The position numbers were made by a program, and so were the translations under genes. A stretch of DNA of 64,000 nt from Mesonia maritima (lineage in GTDB: Bacteria > Bacteroidota > Bacteroidia > Flavobacteriales > Flavobacteriaceae): the NCBI RefSeq assembly GCF_042433895.1, contig NZ_JBHLUA010000022.1, positions 30,943-94,942 of the forward strand, in the 5' to 3' direction. Of this stretch, positions 42,016-51,254 are shown piece after piece. Every line of letters starts with the position of its first letter. Within the stretch, counting starts at the first letter, position 1. The notes below the pieces were generated by a model, which was given only the letters and a program-made list of their open reading frames with translations, was not told where the DNA came from and searched no databases.

Positions 42016-42984
42016 TTAATTTCGTTTTGGTTTGTAATTAGATTCTTCAAAAATTGTTTCGGCATCTAATTGTAATAATTTCTGTAAACTTACCTCAGGA
42101 TTTTTATCTGCAAACTGTTTTACTATTTGCCAACCGATATATTGCCCCAATTGTGGCGGACTTTGATTATCGAGCTGTAAACCGAATTTCGTAAACGGCG
42201 CCACATTTATAAAACGTTTATCTAATCCAGGATTTGTATCGTACAATAATTCATTTTCAATAAAAAATCGCCAGACTTGCTCTTCATTTTGTTGCGCCCA
42301 ATTCCATTCTTCTTTGGTGTAACTCATAATTTCTTCATTAGAAACACTCGGTAATAATTTTTTACTGAGATAAAGAATTTTCCCGTAATGAATCATTTTA
42401 GAAAGTAAGCTTCGTGAATTATTCTCTGAAACAAATTGTTGCGCATATTTAAAAGCGATATCGGGCACAATTTGTTCTTCCCTGAAATCGGCACGAATGT
42501 AAGCTGGAATTCCCGTGTAGAATTCATGCTCTTCTCCTAAATAATTATCTAGCGCGATAAGCAACAAACTATCGGCTAGTACAATTTTATTGGTATAATC
42601 TACTTCTGAAGTTATGGTAATTACACGTGGTGTTTTAAACTCTGGAAAATAAAATTTTAAATGCTGAAATAAATTGGTGAGCGATTCTTTTTCTTCTTCA
42701 AAATTCGAGTAGGCTTTTTTAACTTCTCGATTTAAGGCTTGTTGAATAGTATCTTCCTTTTTTTGCAACCAAAGTGAATCTGGAAATCGTTGTGGAAATA
42801 AAAATGGATATTCAGCTTTTAAACCGGATAAATTCTCAGGAGAAACCGCAGCAAATTCTTCTTCAAAACGTTCTACTTCAAAAGAAACCGGTATTTTCGA
42901 AATCTCTTCTTCAACTTTATTTTCATTTTTACAAGCTGAAAAAACAAGCAATAAAATTAAAATCCCAAAAAAATTTTTAAGCAT
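42016..42984 (-). CDS. gldB: Gliding motility lipoprotein GldB
   Basis: The 322-residue lipoprotein has Cys18 (LLVFSACKNEN) and the GldB-type domain, with PVSFEVERFEEEF, TSEVDYTNKIVLADSLLLIALDNYLG and GYKPKRN-like end. In Flavobacterium GldB is essential for gliding and is linked to T9SS assembly through GldC or the GldL-M motor. It is divergently transcribed from nadE, with a 49-base gap to the longest nadE frame and 106 bases to its chosen start. Confidence 0.92.
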   Translation of the reverse strand: MLKNFFGILILLLVFSACKNENKVEEEISKIPVSFEVERFEEEFAAVSPENLSGLKAEYPFLFPQRFPDSLWLQKKEDTIQQALNREVKKAYSNFEEEKESLTNLFQHLKFYFPEFKTPRVITITSEVDYTNKIVLADSLLLIALDNYLGEEHEFYTGIPAYIRADFREEQIVPDIAFKYAQQFVSENNSRSLLSKMIHYGKILYLSKKLLPSVSNEEIMSYTKEEWNWAQQNEEQVWRFFIENELLYDTNPGLDKRFINVAPFTKFGLQLDNQSPPQLGQYIGWQIVKQFADKNPEVSLQKLLQLDAETIFEESNYKPKRN

Positions 42985-43022
42985 ACCTCAACATCTTTTA
43001 CAAAGTGTTTAACGTGAAAGAC

Positions 43023-43053
43023 TTTTATTAATTATGTTTTCGCGTTATTTTTG
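43023..43053 (+). promoter_or_regulatory. nadE promoter
   Basis: TATTTTTG at 43046-43053 is an exact TAnnTTTG -7 box, and TTTT at 43023-43026 (one base off TTTG) lies exactly 19 bases upstream, the expected -33 spacing. The longer nadE frame would start inside this promoter, which supports the ATG at 43091. Confidence 0.7.
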
Positions 43054-43090
43054 CTGCAAAGGTAATTCAATTCCATTAAAAAAGAAGCTC

Positions 43091-43879
43091 ATGCAAACCG
43101 AAAAAGTCGCAAAATATATCGTGAAATGGCTGAAAGATTATGCTGAAAAAAGCAAGATGAACGGTTTTGTAATTGGCGTGAGCGGCGGAATAGATTCTGC
43201 GGTAACTTCTACCCTTTGTGCCGAAACAGGCTTACGATTGCTTTGTGTTGAAATGCCGATTCATCAAGCAGAAAATCAAATTAGCCGCGCGAAAAATCAT
43301 ATTCAATGGCTTCAAAAAAATTATAAAAATGTCGATACTGTTCAAGTAAATTTAACGCCGGTTTTCGATAATTTGTTAGCCGAATTACCTTCAGTTGAAA
43401 ATGAAGAAGATCGTTTTATGTCACTGGCAAATACCAGAGCTCGCTTACGAATGACTTCACTTTATTATTTTGCAGCTCTAGAAAAATTATTGGTCGCCGG
43501 AACCGGAAATAAAGTTGAAGATTTTGGTGTTGGTTTTTATACAAAATACGGCGATGGCGGCGTAGATTTAAGTCCGATAGCCGATTTAATGAAAACTGAA
43601 GTTTATAAAATTGCTGAATATTTTAACGTAAATACTGAAATTTTAAACGCCAAACCAACCGATGGTTTGTGGGGCGACGATAGAACCGATGAAGACCAAA
43701 TAGGCGCGAGTTACCCTGAATTGGAATGGGCAATGAAAATGGATAATTCACAAAAAACTGAAAGTGATTTTTCCGGTAGAGAAGCTGAAGTTTTTAAAAT
43801 TTACAAAAGATTGAATACGCAAAATCAACATAAAATGCAGCCGATTCCGGTTTGTGAAATTCCGCAAGAGCTTAAATAA
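43091..43879 (+). CDS. nadE: NAD+ synthetase, ammonia-dependent type
   Basis: I use ATG 43091, behind a clear promoter; the frame opens at 43034 but that extension contains the promoter. The 262-residue amidotransferase-free enzyme converts deamido-NAD+, ammonia and ATP to NAD+. The PP-loop motif GVSGGIDSAV lies at about residue 27, with NTRARLRMTSLYYFA, AGTGNKVEDFGVGFYTKYGDGG and KPTDGLWGDDRTDE. No N-terminal glutaminase domain is present. It converges with dnaG by eight bases. Confidence 0.95.
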   Translation: MQTEKVAKYIVKWLKDYAEKSKMNGFVIGVSGGIDSAVTSTLCAETGLRLLCVEMPIHQAENQISRAKNHIQWLQKNYKNVDTVQVNLTPVFDNLLAELPSVENEEDRFMSLANTRARLRMTSLYYFAALEKLLVAGTGNKVEDFGVGFYTKYGDGGVDLSPIADLMKTEVYKIAEYFNVNTEILNAKPTDGLWGDDRTDEDQIGASYPELEWAMKMDNSQKTESDFSGREAEVFKIYKRLNTQNQHKMQPIPVCEIPQELK

Positions 43880-45839
43880 CGCGATTTAATTTTTGAGAAA
43901 TAATTATTTCTAGGCTTTTGTATTCTTTTACTTCTTCTAGAACTTCAGGATTATGTTCGGCTTTTTTCTCTAAAACGCTTTGCATTAATTCTTGTACTTT
44001 TTGCTTAATAAGGTAGCGCCGTAAGTTTAGAATTGTTTCGTTTACTTCTCTGGCTTCCAACTCATTTTTATCTTTCACAAAAATATCTTGATCTTCCCAA
44101 CGGTGCAAAACATCGCGCTCATTTTGCATTAAAATTGAAGTAATTTCTTTGGCTTCTTCTGGTGAAAGATGATTAATAAAGGTTTCAATTTTAAACTCTT
44201 CTTTAGTGCTGAATTCTTCAATTATTTTAAAGTAAAGTGATTTAAAATTTTCGTTGGTAAATTCAATTTCATCTTCTTGTAAATCGAGAAAAATTTTCTC
44301 ATAAACTTTTGCGTGTTGATGTTCGGCTTCTAAAGCTAATTCGCCTTCGGCATCGGCTTTTAAAATATAATCTTCAAAGTGATCTTCTTCATTTCCGTAG
44401 CGTAAAAGCAAACTGATAATGCTTCGTTCCAACTCAAATTGTTGATTTACTTTAGGTCGTGAAACTTGTTCAGCTTGTTCTTCAACTTTCCGAAGGTTTT
44501 CATTTCCTTTTTTATTCCGTTTTGAATTATCACGCTGATTTTTTGCTGTAAGTTGCGCAAGCGAACTATAGAGAACTTCTTCAGAAATGTCCATTATTTT
44601 TGCACATTCCTGTAAATAAATTTCTTGCTGAATATGATCTGGAACTTTTGCAATACTTCCAACCATATCGCGAATCGCTTCAGCTTTTTTAATCGGATCG
44701 TTTTTGGCTTCTTCTACCAATAATGAAGCTTTAAAACGAATTACATCTTTTGCCTGCTCATTTATGTAAGCCGAAATATCTTCTTGCGTATTCTTGCGAG
44801 CAAAACTATCGGGGTCTTCGCCTTCTGGAAAGGTACAAACTTTTACGTTCATCCCTTGTTCGAGAATTAAATCCAAACCTCGTAAAGAAGCACGTAAACC
44901 GGCCGGATCACCATCAAAAAGTATCGTTATATTTTGTGTTAATCTTCTAATTAATCGAATTTGATCTGGCGTTAGCGCCGTTCCTGAAGATGCAACAACA
45001 TTTTCAATTCCGCTTTGGTGAAGTTGAATAACGTCGGTATAACCTTCCACTAAAAAACACGTATCTTCTTTCGCAATACTTTGCTTGGCGTGATAAATTC
45101 CGTATAAAACTTTGCTTTTATGGTAAATATCACTCTCTGGCGAATTGAGGTATTTAGCAGCTTTTTTATCGTTGGTAAGAATTCTTCCGCCAAAACCCAA
45201 GGTTCTACCCGACATCGATTGAATGGGAAAAATTACTCTTCCTCGAAATCGGTCAAATTGTTTTTCTCCTTTTACAATGGTGAGTCCGGTTTTTTCCAGG
45301 TAATCGAGTTTGTATCCTTTTTTTAAAGCTTCCGAGCTAAACGCGTCCCAGGTTTCGGGTGAAAATCCTAAATCGAATTTTTGAATGGTTTCTGAAGAAA
45401 ACCCTCGTTCTTTAAAATAACTTAAGCCGATTGCTTTGCCAGCATCGGTTTTATGTAACATTCGTTGGAAGAAATCTTTGGCAAATTCACTAACCAAAAA
45501 CATACTTTCGCGCTCATCTGCTTGTTCTTTTTCTTCGTAGGTTTGTTGGGTTTCTTCAATCTCAATTCCGTATTTTTTTGCTAAATATTTTATAGCTTCC
45601 GGATAACTGAAATGCTCGTGTTCCATTATAAACGCCACTACGTTCCCTCCTTTTCCACTGGAGAAATCTTTCCATATCTGTTTGGCGGGAGAGACCATAA
45701 AACTTGGAGTTCGCTCGTCTGTAAACGGACTTAAGCCTTTGTAATTACTTCCTGATTTTTTAAGCTGAACAAAATCGCCAATCACTTCTTCTACCCGAGC
45801 GGTTTCAAAAACTTGATCTATGGTCGATTTTTTTATCAT
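43872..45839 (-). CDS. dnaG: DNA primase DnaG, with degenerate zinc-binding motif
   Basis: The 655-residue enzyme makes RNA primers at replication forks. The TOPRIM core has FLVEGYTDVIQLHQ, VASSGTALT and FDGDPAGLRASLRGLD, and RGRVIFPI begins the catalytic region, so catalysis should be intact. The N-terminal CHC2 fold is recognisable, but its four zinc ligands are replaced: the C-P-F-H motif reads S37-P-F-T40, and C-F-G-C reads D58-F-S-S61. The C-terminal helicase-binding part is long and charged. TACTTTTG at 45865-45872 is its likely promoter. Confidence 0.95.
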   Translation of the reverse strand: MIKKSTIDQVFETARVEEVIGDFVQLKKSGSNYKGLSPFTDERTPSFMVSPAKQIWKDFSSGKGGNVVAFIMEHEHFSYPEAIKYLAKKYGIEIEETQQTYEEKEQADERESMFLVSEFAKDFFQRMLHKTDAGKAIGLSYFKERGFSSETIQKFDLGFSPETWDAFSSEALKKGYKLDYLEKTGLTIVKGEKQFDRFRGRVIFPIQSMSGRTLGFGGRILTNDKKAAKYLNSPESDIYHKSKVLYGIYHAKQSIAKEDTCFLVEGYTDVIQLHQSGIENVVASSGTALTPDQIRLIRRLTQNITILFDGDPAGLRASLRGLDLILEQGMNVKVCTFPEGEDPDSFARKNTQEDISAYINEQAKDVIRFKASLLVEEAKNDPIKKAEAIRDMVGSIAKVPDHIQQEIYLQECAKIMDISEEVLYSSLAQLTAKNQRDNSKRNKKGNENLRKVEEQAEQVSRPKVNQQFELERSIISLLLRYGNEEDHFEDYILKADAEGELALEAEHQHAKVYEKIFLDLQEDEIEFTNENFKSLYFKIIEEFSTKEEFKIETFINHLSPEEAKEITSILMQNERDVLHRWEDQDIFVKDKNELEAREVNETILNLRRYLIKQKVQELMQSVLEKKAEHNPEVLEEVKEYKSLEIIISQKLNRVI

Positions 45840-45864
45840 GCTTTTTTCAAAAGATTAGGATTTG

Positions 45865-45872
45865 CAAAAGTA
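45865..45872 (-). promoter_or_regulatory. dnaG promoter, -7 box
   Basis: Leftward TACTTTTG is an exact TAnnTTTG match, 25 bases before the dnaG ATG. The -33 region overlaps the upstream terminator and no clear TTTG is at standard spacing. Confidence 0.55.
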
Positions 45873-45883
45873 GTATAAAATAA

Positions 45884-45910
45884 AAAAAGGAAGTGACAAA
45901 CTTCCTTTTT
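45884..45910 (-). terminator. Rho-independent terminator
   Basis: A 10-bp stem AAAAAGGAAG/CTTCCTTTTT (45884-45893 with 45901-45910) with a 7-base loop and flanking T and A runs, 24 bases after the end of the leftward lipoprotein gene. It terminates that gene just before the dnaG promoter. Confidence 0.8.
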
Positions 45911-45934
45911 CTATATTGTAAAATTTATTATAAT

Positions 45935-46387
45935 TTACTCTCGAATTATTTTTACATCGCTATATTTTCCTTGGACTTTCATTATAAAAAATGGATGCTT
46001 AAAAATTCTATCGTTAGGCTGACCGGGATTTAAAAACTCTGTAATGCTTAGCTCTAACGTATTATTATTAGTAGTACTTACTTTTTCAATTTCTAAATCA
46101 TTACTTTTTTTATTTTCAATATGATAAGAAAAAATAATTACTGTTTCTTTAGAAAAATCTACTTCAGGCACTGGTAAGCCCGGCATCTGGGTTTTATTGA
46201 GTTCGCTATAATTTTTATACAATTCATCTTTTGAATTGATAATGGTTATTTCGGGAAAATCTAAGGTGTGTGCATTCGCTTGCAAAAGCATATCGTAAGA
46301 AACTTCTTTATTATCTTGATTGGTAGATTTTGAAGATCGACAACCTGAAAGAACAATCAAACTTAAAATTACTATATAAATTTTCAT
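45935..46387 (-). CDS. Lipoprotein of unknown function, possibly PrcB-like
   Basis: The 150-residue lipoprotein has Cys16 (IVLSGCRSSK). The mature region (residues 45-150) carries EVDFSKETVIIFSYH and a beta-rich tail LNPGQPNDRIFKHPFFIMKVQG, an arrangement that loosely resembles the PrcB-C domain of periplasmic protease-associated proteins; the resemblance is by pattern and not firm. It has its own terminators on both sides and is probably a single gene. Confidence 0.7.
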   Translation of the reverse strand: MKIYIVILSLIVLSGCRSSKSTNQDNKEVSYDMLLQANAHTLDFPEITIINSKDELYKNYSELNKTQMPGLPVPEVDFSKETVIIFSYHIENKKSNDLEIEKVSTTNNNTLELSITEFLNPGQPNDRIFKHPFFIMKVQGKYSDVKIIRE

Positions 46388-46401
46388 ATACTATAGATTA
46401 A

Positions 46402-46434
46402 AAAACTGCTTCCCGATTATTGGAAAGCAGTTTT
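46402..46434 (-). terminator. Rho-independent terminator of the metalloprotease gene
   Basis: A 12-13-bp stem with one bulge (AAAACTGCT-TCC, 46402-46413, against GGAAAGCAGTTTT, 46422-46434), just after the end of the leftward metalloprotease gene and flanked by A/T runs. Confidence 0.7.
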
Positions 46435-46459
46435 AAAGTTAACGGTTTATTTTTAATTT

Positions 46460-49075
46460 TTACTCAACAATAAGTTTCTTAACAAACTGCTGATTTCCAT
46501 CATTCATTTTCACTAAATAAACTCCTGCTGCAAGTGCAGATAAATCTAAATTAGTGGAACTTGCATTTGTAAAATTAGCTGTTTTACTAAAAACACGTTT
46601 ACCGGTCAAATCAAAAACACCTACTTCAACATCTTCCCCTGAAGTGCTTTTATAGCTCATTCTAACTTCACCATTAGTTGGGTTTGGGTAAAGTTTTACA
46701 GAAGAATTTTGGGTAACCTTTTCGTTTGAAAGATCGACAATATCTCTAGAACAGAATTCAATTCCTGCGGAGTTTATAACTGCATTATTATTTCCGCCAA
46801 CTACATCTGCTACTGCAATCATCCAAGTACCTTGCATATCTGCCCCATTATATACACTTAAATCTCCAATAGGCTCAACAGATTGACCGCTAGAATTTCC
46901 ACAGTTTGTAAAAATAGATTCGCCTCCCTGATTAAATTTCACATCTAACGAATTACCACTACAATTTGCAACATAAAGATAAGTAGGCTCATCATCTTCC
47001 ATTCTTCCGAACACAATTAATATACCTTCTGTATTAACTCCCGACACATCTATATTAACATTTAAATCTTCTATTATTCCCGAATTTGGCACATCAATTT
47101 CAATTTCAGCAAAACCATTAGTGAGAGAAATAGGACCTTGTGCCATAAATTCATCACAATTGATAGTAGAATCATTTCCTATCGCGAAAGAAGGGCTAAC
47201 AGTATAGAAAATATTATCAATTGCTTCGATCATTATAAAAGCTTTATCAATTTCTTGAGAAGGGAAAGTTATATTTTCTTGGCCATCATTAGCTGTAGAG
47301 GCAATTAACGTAGAGAAACTTTCGCCTCCATCGTTTGAGATAGATATTTTTACATCTGAAGTATTAATGTTACCGCCATCAGTCCCATTTACATCCCAAG
47401 TTAAATTATGCTGAGCCCCTTGGGCAAATCCATCATAATCATCAATCGAGGTGATTTGAAAAGGACCTGAATTCCCCTCTACTTCCACTTGCATAGCATC
47501 AGAAGCCGTTTGACCCACTAAATTAGAATTATCACGAACTTGGACTACAAAATTTAATATTCTACTTACTGTAGAGGTCACATTCCAGGTACTATATAAT
47601 CTTCCGTTTAGAACTTCCTCGAAAGGAGGAAAGTATTGAATAGGACTTGCCGTAGGATTGTAAACCCTAAAATTAGGATTTGAAGTTGAAGTTGGATTAG
47701 GATATAAATAAGTGTTATTTACTGTATTATTTGAATCTGACTGTTCCCAAGAATAAGTTAATTGATCATTAGGATCTGGATCTGATCCTGTAGCACTTAA
47801 CTTAAAAGCTGTACTAGAAGGAATTGTATAGTCGCTTCCGGCATTTACTGTAGGAGTTTGGTTGGTAGTTGAAGTTTCTGTTGCACAACCCGTAGATTGT
47901 ATATAATTACTAATTTGGTCTATACTAGTATGTAAAAAGAAGTCGCTTGATGTGGATTGGACATTCCAAAGCTGCGTAATTCCAGCATAAGACATTATGG
48001 TTACCCCGCTTCCCGTTTCAACATTTACACCTGTTCCTTCTGAGCGAGAAAAAGTGTGATTTGCACCAAGCTGATGACCCATTTCATGCGCTACAACTAA
48101 AGAATATACATACCCTTCAGGAGATCCAATAGTAGCACCAGCATAAGCACCACCTTTGCTACCATCTGTACAAGCACATGCAATACATCCGGCACTTCCT
48201 CCAGAAACCCTATTACTTAACATAATTCCTATATCATAATTGGCTTCTCCAATTTCATTTGTTACAGCAGACTGTACTTCTGCATTTAAATCTAACCCGG
48301 TCTCAGTAAAAGGGTCTGTGGTTGGACTTGGATAGAACAAATCATCAGTATTAGAAATAAGCTCTAAATTTATAGCCAAATCTCTTTCATAAATAGGGTT
48401 TACAACATTTAGAATATCATTAATTGCAGAAAGAATACTCTGGGTATTACTAAAATAATATTGGGTAAATTCACCATCTGTAGCTACAGCTAGACGAAAT
48501 GTTCTCAGCGTAGTGTCGTCTGTTTGACGCGATTGAACTGGAAGATTTTCGGTACTTCCAGTTAAGCATTCAAAATCATTTTTTATGGAAAGTGCATTTT
48601 TATCATATACAACATAAGTTTTTGATTTTTTTGCTATAGGTTCGATTAATGAAGTTTTAGCTTCAGAAAAATAAATAGCTTTTATTCTGCTTTCCGACAG
48701 TGAAATGCTAATTCTTTTAGATGGATTTTCAACTGAACTTCCTCTATATGATTTTATTGAAGGATATTTTTCAGCTAATTCTTTAGAAAAGTTGGAAACT
48801 TCTATCACACGGAAATTTTCTAATTCTCCGGTGATATTTGGAAATGAAACTACAACCCCTTCTCCTAAATTATTAGTTTCGAAAGATTTTTTAGGAGCTT
48901 TTAGAAGTTTTGATCTTAAGCCTTCTAAGTTTAGTGTATAAGAATTTTCTAAATTTACTTTCGCTAAACTTTCTTTTACTTCTTCTTTATTTACTTTTAC
49001 TTTCTGCCAAAAACTGGTTTGAGCTTGAAGTAAAAATGAACAGAAGAAAACAGATAAGAATAATATTTTTTTCAT
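46460..49075 (-). CDS. Secreted reprolysin-like zinc metalloprotease with P domain and T9SS sorting domain
   Basis: The 871-residue protein has a signal peptide (SFLLQAQTS), a propeptide-like region (to about 190), and an M12B-type zincin domain with HEMGHQLGANH (His330, Glu331, His334, His340) and the Met-turn GVTIMSYAG. Beta-sandwich modules follow (about 410-640), then a proprotein-convertase P domain (about 650-790, GPISLTNGFAEIEIDVP to the GIEFCS end), and a T9SS type A tail (SVKLYPNPTNG to KKLIVE). It should be exported and attached to the surface, where it digests proteins. The catalytic set is intact. Confidence 0.88.
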   Translation of the reverse strand: MKKILFLSVFFCSFLLQAQTSFWQKVKVNKEEVKESLAKVNLENSYTLNLEGLRSKLLKAPKKSFETNNLGEGVVVSFPNITGELENFRVIEVSNFSKELAEKYPSIKSYRGSSVENPSKRISISLSESRIKAIYFSEAKTSLIEPIAKKSKTYVVYDKNALSIKNDFECLTGSTENLPVQSRQTDDTTLRTFRLAVATDGEFTQYYFSNTQSILSAINDILNVVNPIYERDLAINLELISNTDDLFYPSPTTDPFTETGLDLNAEVQSAVTNEIGEANYDIGIMLSNRVSGGSAGCIACACTDGSKGGAYAGATIGSPEGYVYSLVVAHEMGHQLGANHTFSRSEGTGVNVETGSGVTIMSYAGITQLWNVQSTSSDFFLHTSIDQISNYIQSTGCATETSTTNQTPTVNAGSDYTIPSSTAFKLSATGSDPDPNDQLTYSWEQSDSNNTVNNTYLYPNPTSTSNPNFRVYNPTASPIQYFPPFEEVLNGRLYSTWNVTSTVSRILNFVVQVRDNSNLVGQTASDAMQVEVEGNSGPFQITSIDDYDGFAQGAQHNLTWDVNGTDGGNINTSDVKISISNDGGESFSTLIASTANDGQENITFPSQEIDKAFIMIEAIDNIFYTVSPSFAIGNDSTINCDEFMAQGPISLTNGFAEIEIDVPNSGIIEDLNVNIDVSGVNTEGILIVFGRMEDDEPTYLYVANCSGNSLDVKFNQGGESIFTNCGNSSGQSVEPIGDLSVYNGADMQGTWMIAVADVVGGNNNAVINSAGIEFCSRDIVDLSNEKVTQNSSVKLYPNPTNGEVRMSYKSTSGEDVEVGVFDLTGKRVFSKTANFTNASSTNLDLSALAAGVYLVKMNDGNQQFVKKLIVE

Positions 49076-49155
49076 GAATTTTAATTTTATTAATAATGGC
49101 TCGCAAGTTAAAAGATTAGTCGCTGCTCACGAAAGAACATTTGTTAAAAAGTTTG

Positions 49156-50166
49156 TTAATAACCTAATAAAACTCCGACGCTTAACACATTTCCGTTGGC
49201 GTTTGAATTTTTGAAAATTGAGTTTAAATTATAACGGACATTTAATTTGAAAGGTCCATATCCGGCGTAAGCGCTTAAACCATATAAAAAGTTATCTGTA
49301 TTATAAGGTCGCTGAACCGATTTAGTAACATCTTCGCCTTCATCTTCATATTTAAAACTTTGAGAAGAAGTTAATTTTGTTCCTACAAAGCCACCAATTC
49401 CATAATTCCAATCGGTTGAGAAATCGTACTTTGCACGATTTCCGCTATAATCTATTTTTGCTTTTCCATATTCTATGTGAACCGGAAGTATAAGCGTTGA
49501 CATTGTAAAACGTGAATATTCTAAATTTATCGGGCTTTCAATTACAGTAGATTGATTTGATTCATCTGCAAAAACGTAATCCTCCTTTAAAGACAAACTA
49601 TAAAATTCGGCTGCTAATCCATAATTTAAACGAAACTCTGGTGATTTTCTAGAAAAAATAGTGGTAAATCTTATTCCAAACACGCCGTAAAGTCCAATAT
49701 CTTTATATACATCTTGGGCTTGATTTAGCACAGAATTTATTCCTAAACCGACATAAGGAGCAGCTAATAATACACTCGGTATAGAATCTACAGCCGACAT
49801 TCTTTTGGTATCGGTTAAGATTGCACCGACATCGATATATGAATTTTTAGCAATCGAATCAGTTTGGTTTCTCTTTATTAATTCAATATTTAAATCGATT
49901 AAATCATATTGATTTTCAATATTTAGCGCGTGTTGTTCTGCAGCAGCTTTTTTTAATTCTGCGGCTTTTTCTTCAGAAATTTCTTCGTTTTCTAAACGCT
50001 CATTAATTGAAGCTACTTTTTCTTTCAGCTTTTCCTTTTCAAGTTGTGTAATGGTTTGCTTTTGCGCTTGTAATTCTTCAATTTTTACTTGCGCTTTAGT
50101 TTTTTGTTCTTGCGCTAAAAGTGTAACAGAACAAAAAAGAGTCAGAATTATTAATATTTTTTTCAT
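49156..50166 (-). CDS. Coiled-coil outer-membrane beta-barrel protein, paralogue 2 (sigma-factor operon)
   Basis: The 336-residue protein has a signal peptide (VTLLAQEQK), a helical, Glu/Lys-rich coiled coil over about 20-105 (ERLENEEISEEKAAELKKAA), and a beta-rich C-terminal domain (130-336) with barrel-type strands and a hydrophobic end NANGNVLSVGVLLGY. It is clearly homologous to the next gene upstream, sharing AAELKKAAAE followed by ALNIENQ. It is the last gene of the ECF sigma/anti-sigma operon. Probably an outer-membrane barrel with a periplasmic or surface coiled coil; function unknown. Confidence 0.75.
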   Translation of the reverse strand: MKKILIILTLFCSVTLLAQEQKTKAQVKIEELQAQKQTITQLEKEKLKEKVASINERLENEEISEEKAAELKKAAAEQHALNIENQYDLIDLNIELIKRNQTDSIAKNSYIDVGAILTDTKRMSAVDSIPSVLLAAPYVGLGINSVLNQAQDVYKDIGLYGVFGIRFTTIFSRKSPEFRLNYGLAAEFYSLSLKEDYVFADESNQSTVIESPINLEYSRFTMSTLILPVHIEYGKAKIDYSGNRAKYDFSTDWNYGIGGFVGTKLTSSQSFKYEDEGEDVTKSVQRPYNTDNFLYGLSAYAGYGPFKLNVRYNLNSIFKNSNANGNVLSVGVLLGY

Positions 50167-50183
50167 CTTGATTAGTTTTTAAA

Positions 50184-51227
50184 TTAACGACTTAAACGAA
50201 TTCCTATAGAGACGTTTCTTTGATCGATTGGGTTATCTTTAAAGATAGTATTTAAATCGTATTTTGCATAAAGTGACCAATCGTCATAACCTATATAAGC
50301 GCTTAATCCGTAAATAAAATTACTAGTATTAAAGTCATCTGAAATTTTTACTTTTTTATCATTCCCATTTTCTTGGTATTTTAATTTTTGAATGGTATTT
50401 AGATTTACTCCAACATAACCTCCTACTCCAACTTTAAATTTATCTGGCTTGTCGTAATAAGAATTTTCTTCCTTATAGCAAATGCTAGTTCTACCAAACT
50501 CTAAATACAGCGGAATTACCAAGTTATCCATTCGAAGTTTTGCTTTATCTAAATTGTACTCAAATTCTTCTAAACTAGTCTCATCTCCATTATCTACAAA
50601 GTAGCGATTATTATCTGCTTTTAAACCATTGAACTGAAAGGAAAGTCCGTAGCGAAATCTTGCAAAACCACTTTCGGTTAAAACAGTTTCAAATTCATAA
50701 CCTAATTCAAAAAAACGGCTTCCGCCAATTTTATAAGGAGAGTCATCTAAACTTTGCCCATCAATAATTGTGTTGTTTAAACCGAATGCTAAAATAGGTC
50801 CAGAAGTGGTTCGTTTAGGAACAGAGTCATAAACTTTGGTTTCTTCAAATTCCATATATTCCATAGAAGTGTAATAATTGTCGCTGTCTTCGGCGATTTC
50901 TTCTTTATTACGTTGAAGCAGTTCTATGTTCTGATCGATTATCGTTAATTGATTTTCGATATTTAACGCTCTTTTTTCTGCCGCTGCTTTTTTTAATTCT
51001 GCCGCTTTTACTTCAGAAATATCGCCTTCGCTTAGTTGATTATTTATAGCTTCAACTTCTTTTTTTAATTTTTCCTTTTCTAGTTTTTTTACTTCTTCTT
51101 TTTGTGCTTCGAGTTTTTCAACTTTTAATTCAAATTGTTTATTAATGTTGAATTTTACTTGTGCATTTCCCGTAGCGATGCAAAATGAAGCCATGAAAAT
51201 ACTGAACAAAATGGTTATTGTTTTCAT
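50184..51227 (-). CDS. Coiled-coil outer-membrane beta-barrel protein, paralogue 1 (sigma-factor operon)
   Basis: The 347-residue protein has a signal peptide (FCIATGNAQVK), a coiled coil at about 30-115 (LEKEKLKKEVEAINNQL, then ISEVKAAELKKAAAEK), and a barrel-like C-terminal region ending NVSIGIRLSR. It is a tandem paralogue of the gene at 49156-50166, 17 bases downstream. The two probably arose by duplication inside the operon. It follows the anti-sigma gene by 27 bases. Envelope sensing or structural roles are inferred from the sigma operon context. Confidence 0.75.
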   Translation of the reverse strand: MKTITILFSIFMASFCIATGNAQVKFNINKQFELKVEKLEAQKEEVKKLEKEKLKKEVEAINNQLSEGDISEVKAAELKKAAAEKRALNIENQLTIIDQNIELLQRNKEEIAEDSDNYYTSMEYMEFEETKVYDSVPKRTTSGPILAFGLNNTIIDGQSLDDSPYKIGGSRFFELGYEFETVLTESGFARFRYGLSFQFNGLKADNNRYFVDNGDETSLEEFEYNLDKAKLRMDNLVIPLYLEFGRTSICYKEENSYYDKPDKFKVGVGGYVGVNLNTIQKLKYQENGNDKKVKISDDFNTSNFIYGLSAYIGYDDWSLYAKYDLNTIFKDNPIDQRNVSIGIRLSR

Positions 51228-51254
51228 AATAGTTAGTAATTTTTAGTGTTGATT

